From Burkholderiales bacterium (GTDB lineage Bacteria > Pseudomonadota > Gammaproteobacteria > Burkholderiales > Burkholderiaceae_C): 6,062 nucleotides of DNA. A program made the translations under genes and the position numbers. Location of the stretch: assembly GCA_947462175.1 (NCBI GenBank), contig CANHOE010000170.1, positions 1 to 6,062 of the forward strand, given 5' to 3'. The notes below the pieces were generated by a model. That model saw only the letters and a list, made by a program, of their open reading frames with translations, did not search any database and had not been told where the DNA came from. Positions 5,141-6,062 of this stretch are shown here, in pieces (positions within the stretch are counted from its first letter, which is position 1; every line of letters starts with the position of its first letter).

Positions 5141-6062
5141 TGGCCGACGCGCCGATTCCGTTCCTCGACCTGCGACGCATCAACGACCGCCACCGTTCGG
5201 CCTACGAAGCTGCGCTGTCTCGCGTGCTGGACAGCGGCAGATTGCTGCTCGGCGAAGAGACTGCCGCCTTCGAGCGCGAGTTCGCCGCTTGGTGCGGAGC
5301 CTCGGATTGTGTGGGCGTGGGCAACGGCTTCGATGCCCTGCGCCTGGTCCTGCGCGCATGGGACATCGGCGCCGGAGACGAGGTGATCGTGCCCTCGCAC
5401 ACCTTCATTGCGACGTGGCTGGCTGTCAGCGAAGTCGGCGCACGACCTGTGCCGGTCGAACCTGCGCCGGGCTGCTGCAACATCGATCCCGCCCGCGTCG
5501 AAGCAGCGATCACGCCTCGGACCCGGGCGATCATTGCGGTACACCTGTATGGCAGGCCTGCCCCGATGCGAGAACTCAGCGAGATCGCCAGACGTCACGG
5601 CCTGAAGCTGCTGGAAGACGCTGCACAGGCCCATGGCGCGCGGCTCGGCGACCAGCCCTGTGGCAGTCTCGGCGATGCTGCAGCGTTCAGCTTCTATCCG
5701 GGCAAGAATCTGGGCGCGCTGGGCGATGGAGGAGCCGTCACCACCAATGACCCGGCCCTCGCCGACCGACTCCGAAGGCTCGCGAACTATGGCTCGAGCG
5801 TCAAGTACCACCATGAGCTTGCCGGCGTCAATTCGCGCCTGGATGAGTTGCAGGCCGCCTTTCTGCGTGAGCGCCTGCGAGCCCTCGACGGCGACAATGC
5901 GCATCGCCGCCGTGTGGCGCGCGCCTACCTGACTGGCTTGGCCGCACTGCCTGGCTTGGCCCTGCCAGCTGCCGACGATGCCGACCGGCTGTCGGCGTGG
6001 CACTTGTTTGTCGTGCGCCATCGTCAGCGCGATGCGCTGGCCGAACGGCTGGCAGCGCGCGG
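5140..6062 (+). CDS. DegT/DnrJ/EryC1 sugar aminotransferase (FdtB/QdtB-like), 3'-partial
   Basis: PLP-dependent, fold-type I aminotransferase predicted to convert the dTDP-3-keto-6-deoxyhexose made by the preceding isomerase to the 3-amino sugar, probably with glutamate as donor. The frame opens with ATG 5140, sharing its A with the isomerase stop (TGATG), and runs off the right edge after 307 complete codons; the family is usually about 365-375 residues, so roughly 60 are missing. Visible marks: PFLDLRRIN at the N-terminus; VGVGNGFDAL (58-67) for phosphate binding; VIVPSHTFIATWLAVSEVG (82-100) followed by PVPVEP (103-108), a pattern I associate with 3-aminotransferases such as FdtB, QdtB and TylB relatives; IIAVHLYGRP (131-140); EDAAQAHGA (159-167) with D160 and Q163 around PLP; SFYPGKNLGALGDGGA (184-199) with Schiff-base lysine K189; NSRLDELQAA (231-240). 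Only a weak GAAAG lies upstream, consistent with translational coupling. Which C4 epimer is used is not resolved. Confidence 0.93.
   Translation, partial: MADAPIPFLDLRRINDRHRSAYEAALSRVLDSGRLLLGEETAAFEREFAAWCGASDCVGVGNGFDALRLVLRAWDIGAGDEVIVPSHTFIATWLAVSEVGARPVPVEPAPGCCNIDPARVEAAITPRTRAIIAVHLYGRPAPMRELSEIARRHGLKLLEDAAQAHGARLGDQPCGSLGDAAAFSFYPGKNLGALGDGGAVTTNDPALADRLRRLANYGSSVKYHHELAGVNSRLDELQAAFLRERLRALDGDNAHRRRVARAYLTGLAALPGLALPAADDADRLSAWHLFVVRHRQRDALAERLAAR

Noticed and set aside
5062..6021. Long open frame of 319 codons on the - strand opposite the isomerase end and aminotransferase
   Set aside because: It mirrors a clear DegT aminotransferase with an intact active-site lysine. Its product is low-complexity (Arg, Ala, Gln rich) with no recognisable motif, as expected for a shadow frame in GC-rich DNA.
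1..6062. JUMPStart/ops-type element, tRNA, insertion sequence ends or CRISPR repeats
   Set aside because: Looked for by eye because polysaccharide loci often carry them; none was found.

Overview
The window is a compact stretch of a bacterial surface-polysaccharide (O-antigen, capsule or similar) biosynthesis cluster. Every recognisable gene is on the + strand. The DNA is GC-rich with strong G/C bias at third codon positions, has purine-rich Shine-Dalgarno sites and very little intergenic space. That suits a high-GC Gram-negative proteobacterium (beta- or gammaproteobacterial in flavour), but no marker gene fixes the taxon. I saw no RNA genes, mobile elements, CRISPR arrays or origins.

Layout from left to right: (1) a glycosyltransferase-like protein whose frame is already open at the left edge, ending at 1307; (2) a 66-bp gap, the longest non-coding stretch here; (3) a FemAB-like GNAT acyltransferase, 1374-2372; (4) a class I SAM methyltransferase, 2373-3134, whose ATG directly follows the previous stop; (5) an unusual FAD/NAD-binding-like protein, 3134-4651, sharing one base with the methyltransferase stop (TGATG); (6) an FdtA/QdtA-type dTDP-sugar 3,4-ketoisomerase (cupin), 4670-5140; (7) a DegT/DnrJ/EryC1 PLP aminotransferase starting at 5140, again overlapping by TGATG and cut off by the right edge.

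Genes 6 and 7 form a recognised biochemical pair. The isomerase moves the keto group of dTDP-4-keto-6-deoxyglucose from C4 to C3. The aminotransferase then puts an amino group on C3, giving a dTDP-3-amino-3,6-dideoxyhexose (Fuc3N or Qui3N type). The upstream acyltransferase, methyltransferase and flavoprotein-like enzyme are candidates for decorating that sugar or another residue of the glycan, and the first gene for transferring a sugar. The early enzymes (RmlA and RmlB type), the flippase and the polymerase are not in the window and must lie elsewhere. The least explained gene is the 505-residue flavoprotein-like one, whose dinucleotide-binding motif is degenerate; it is the best candidate for an undescribed step.
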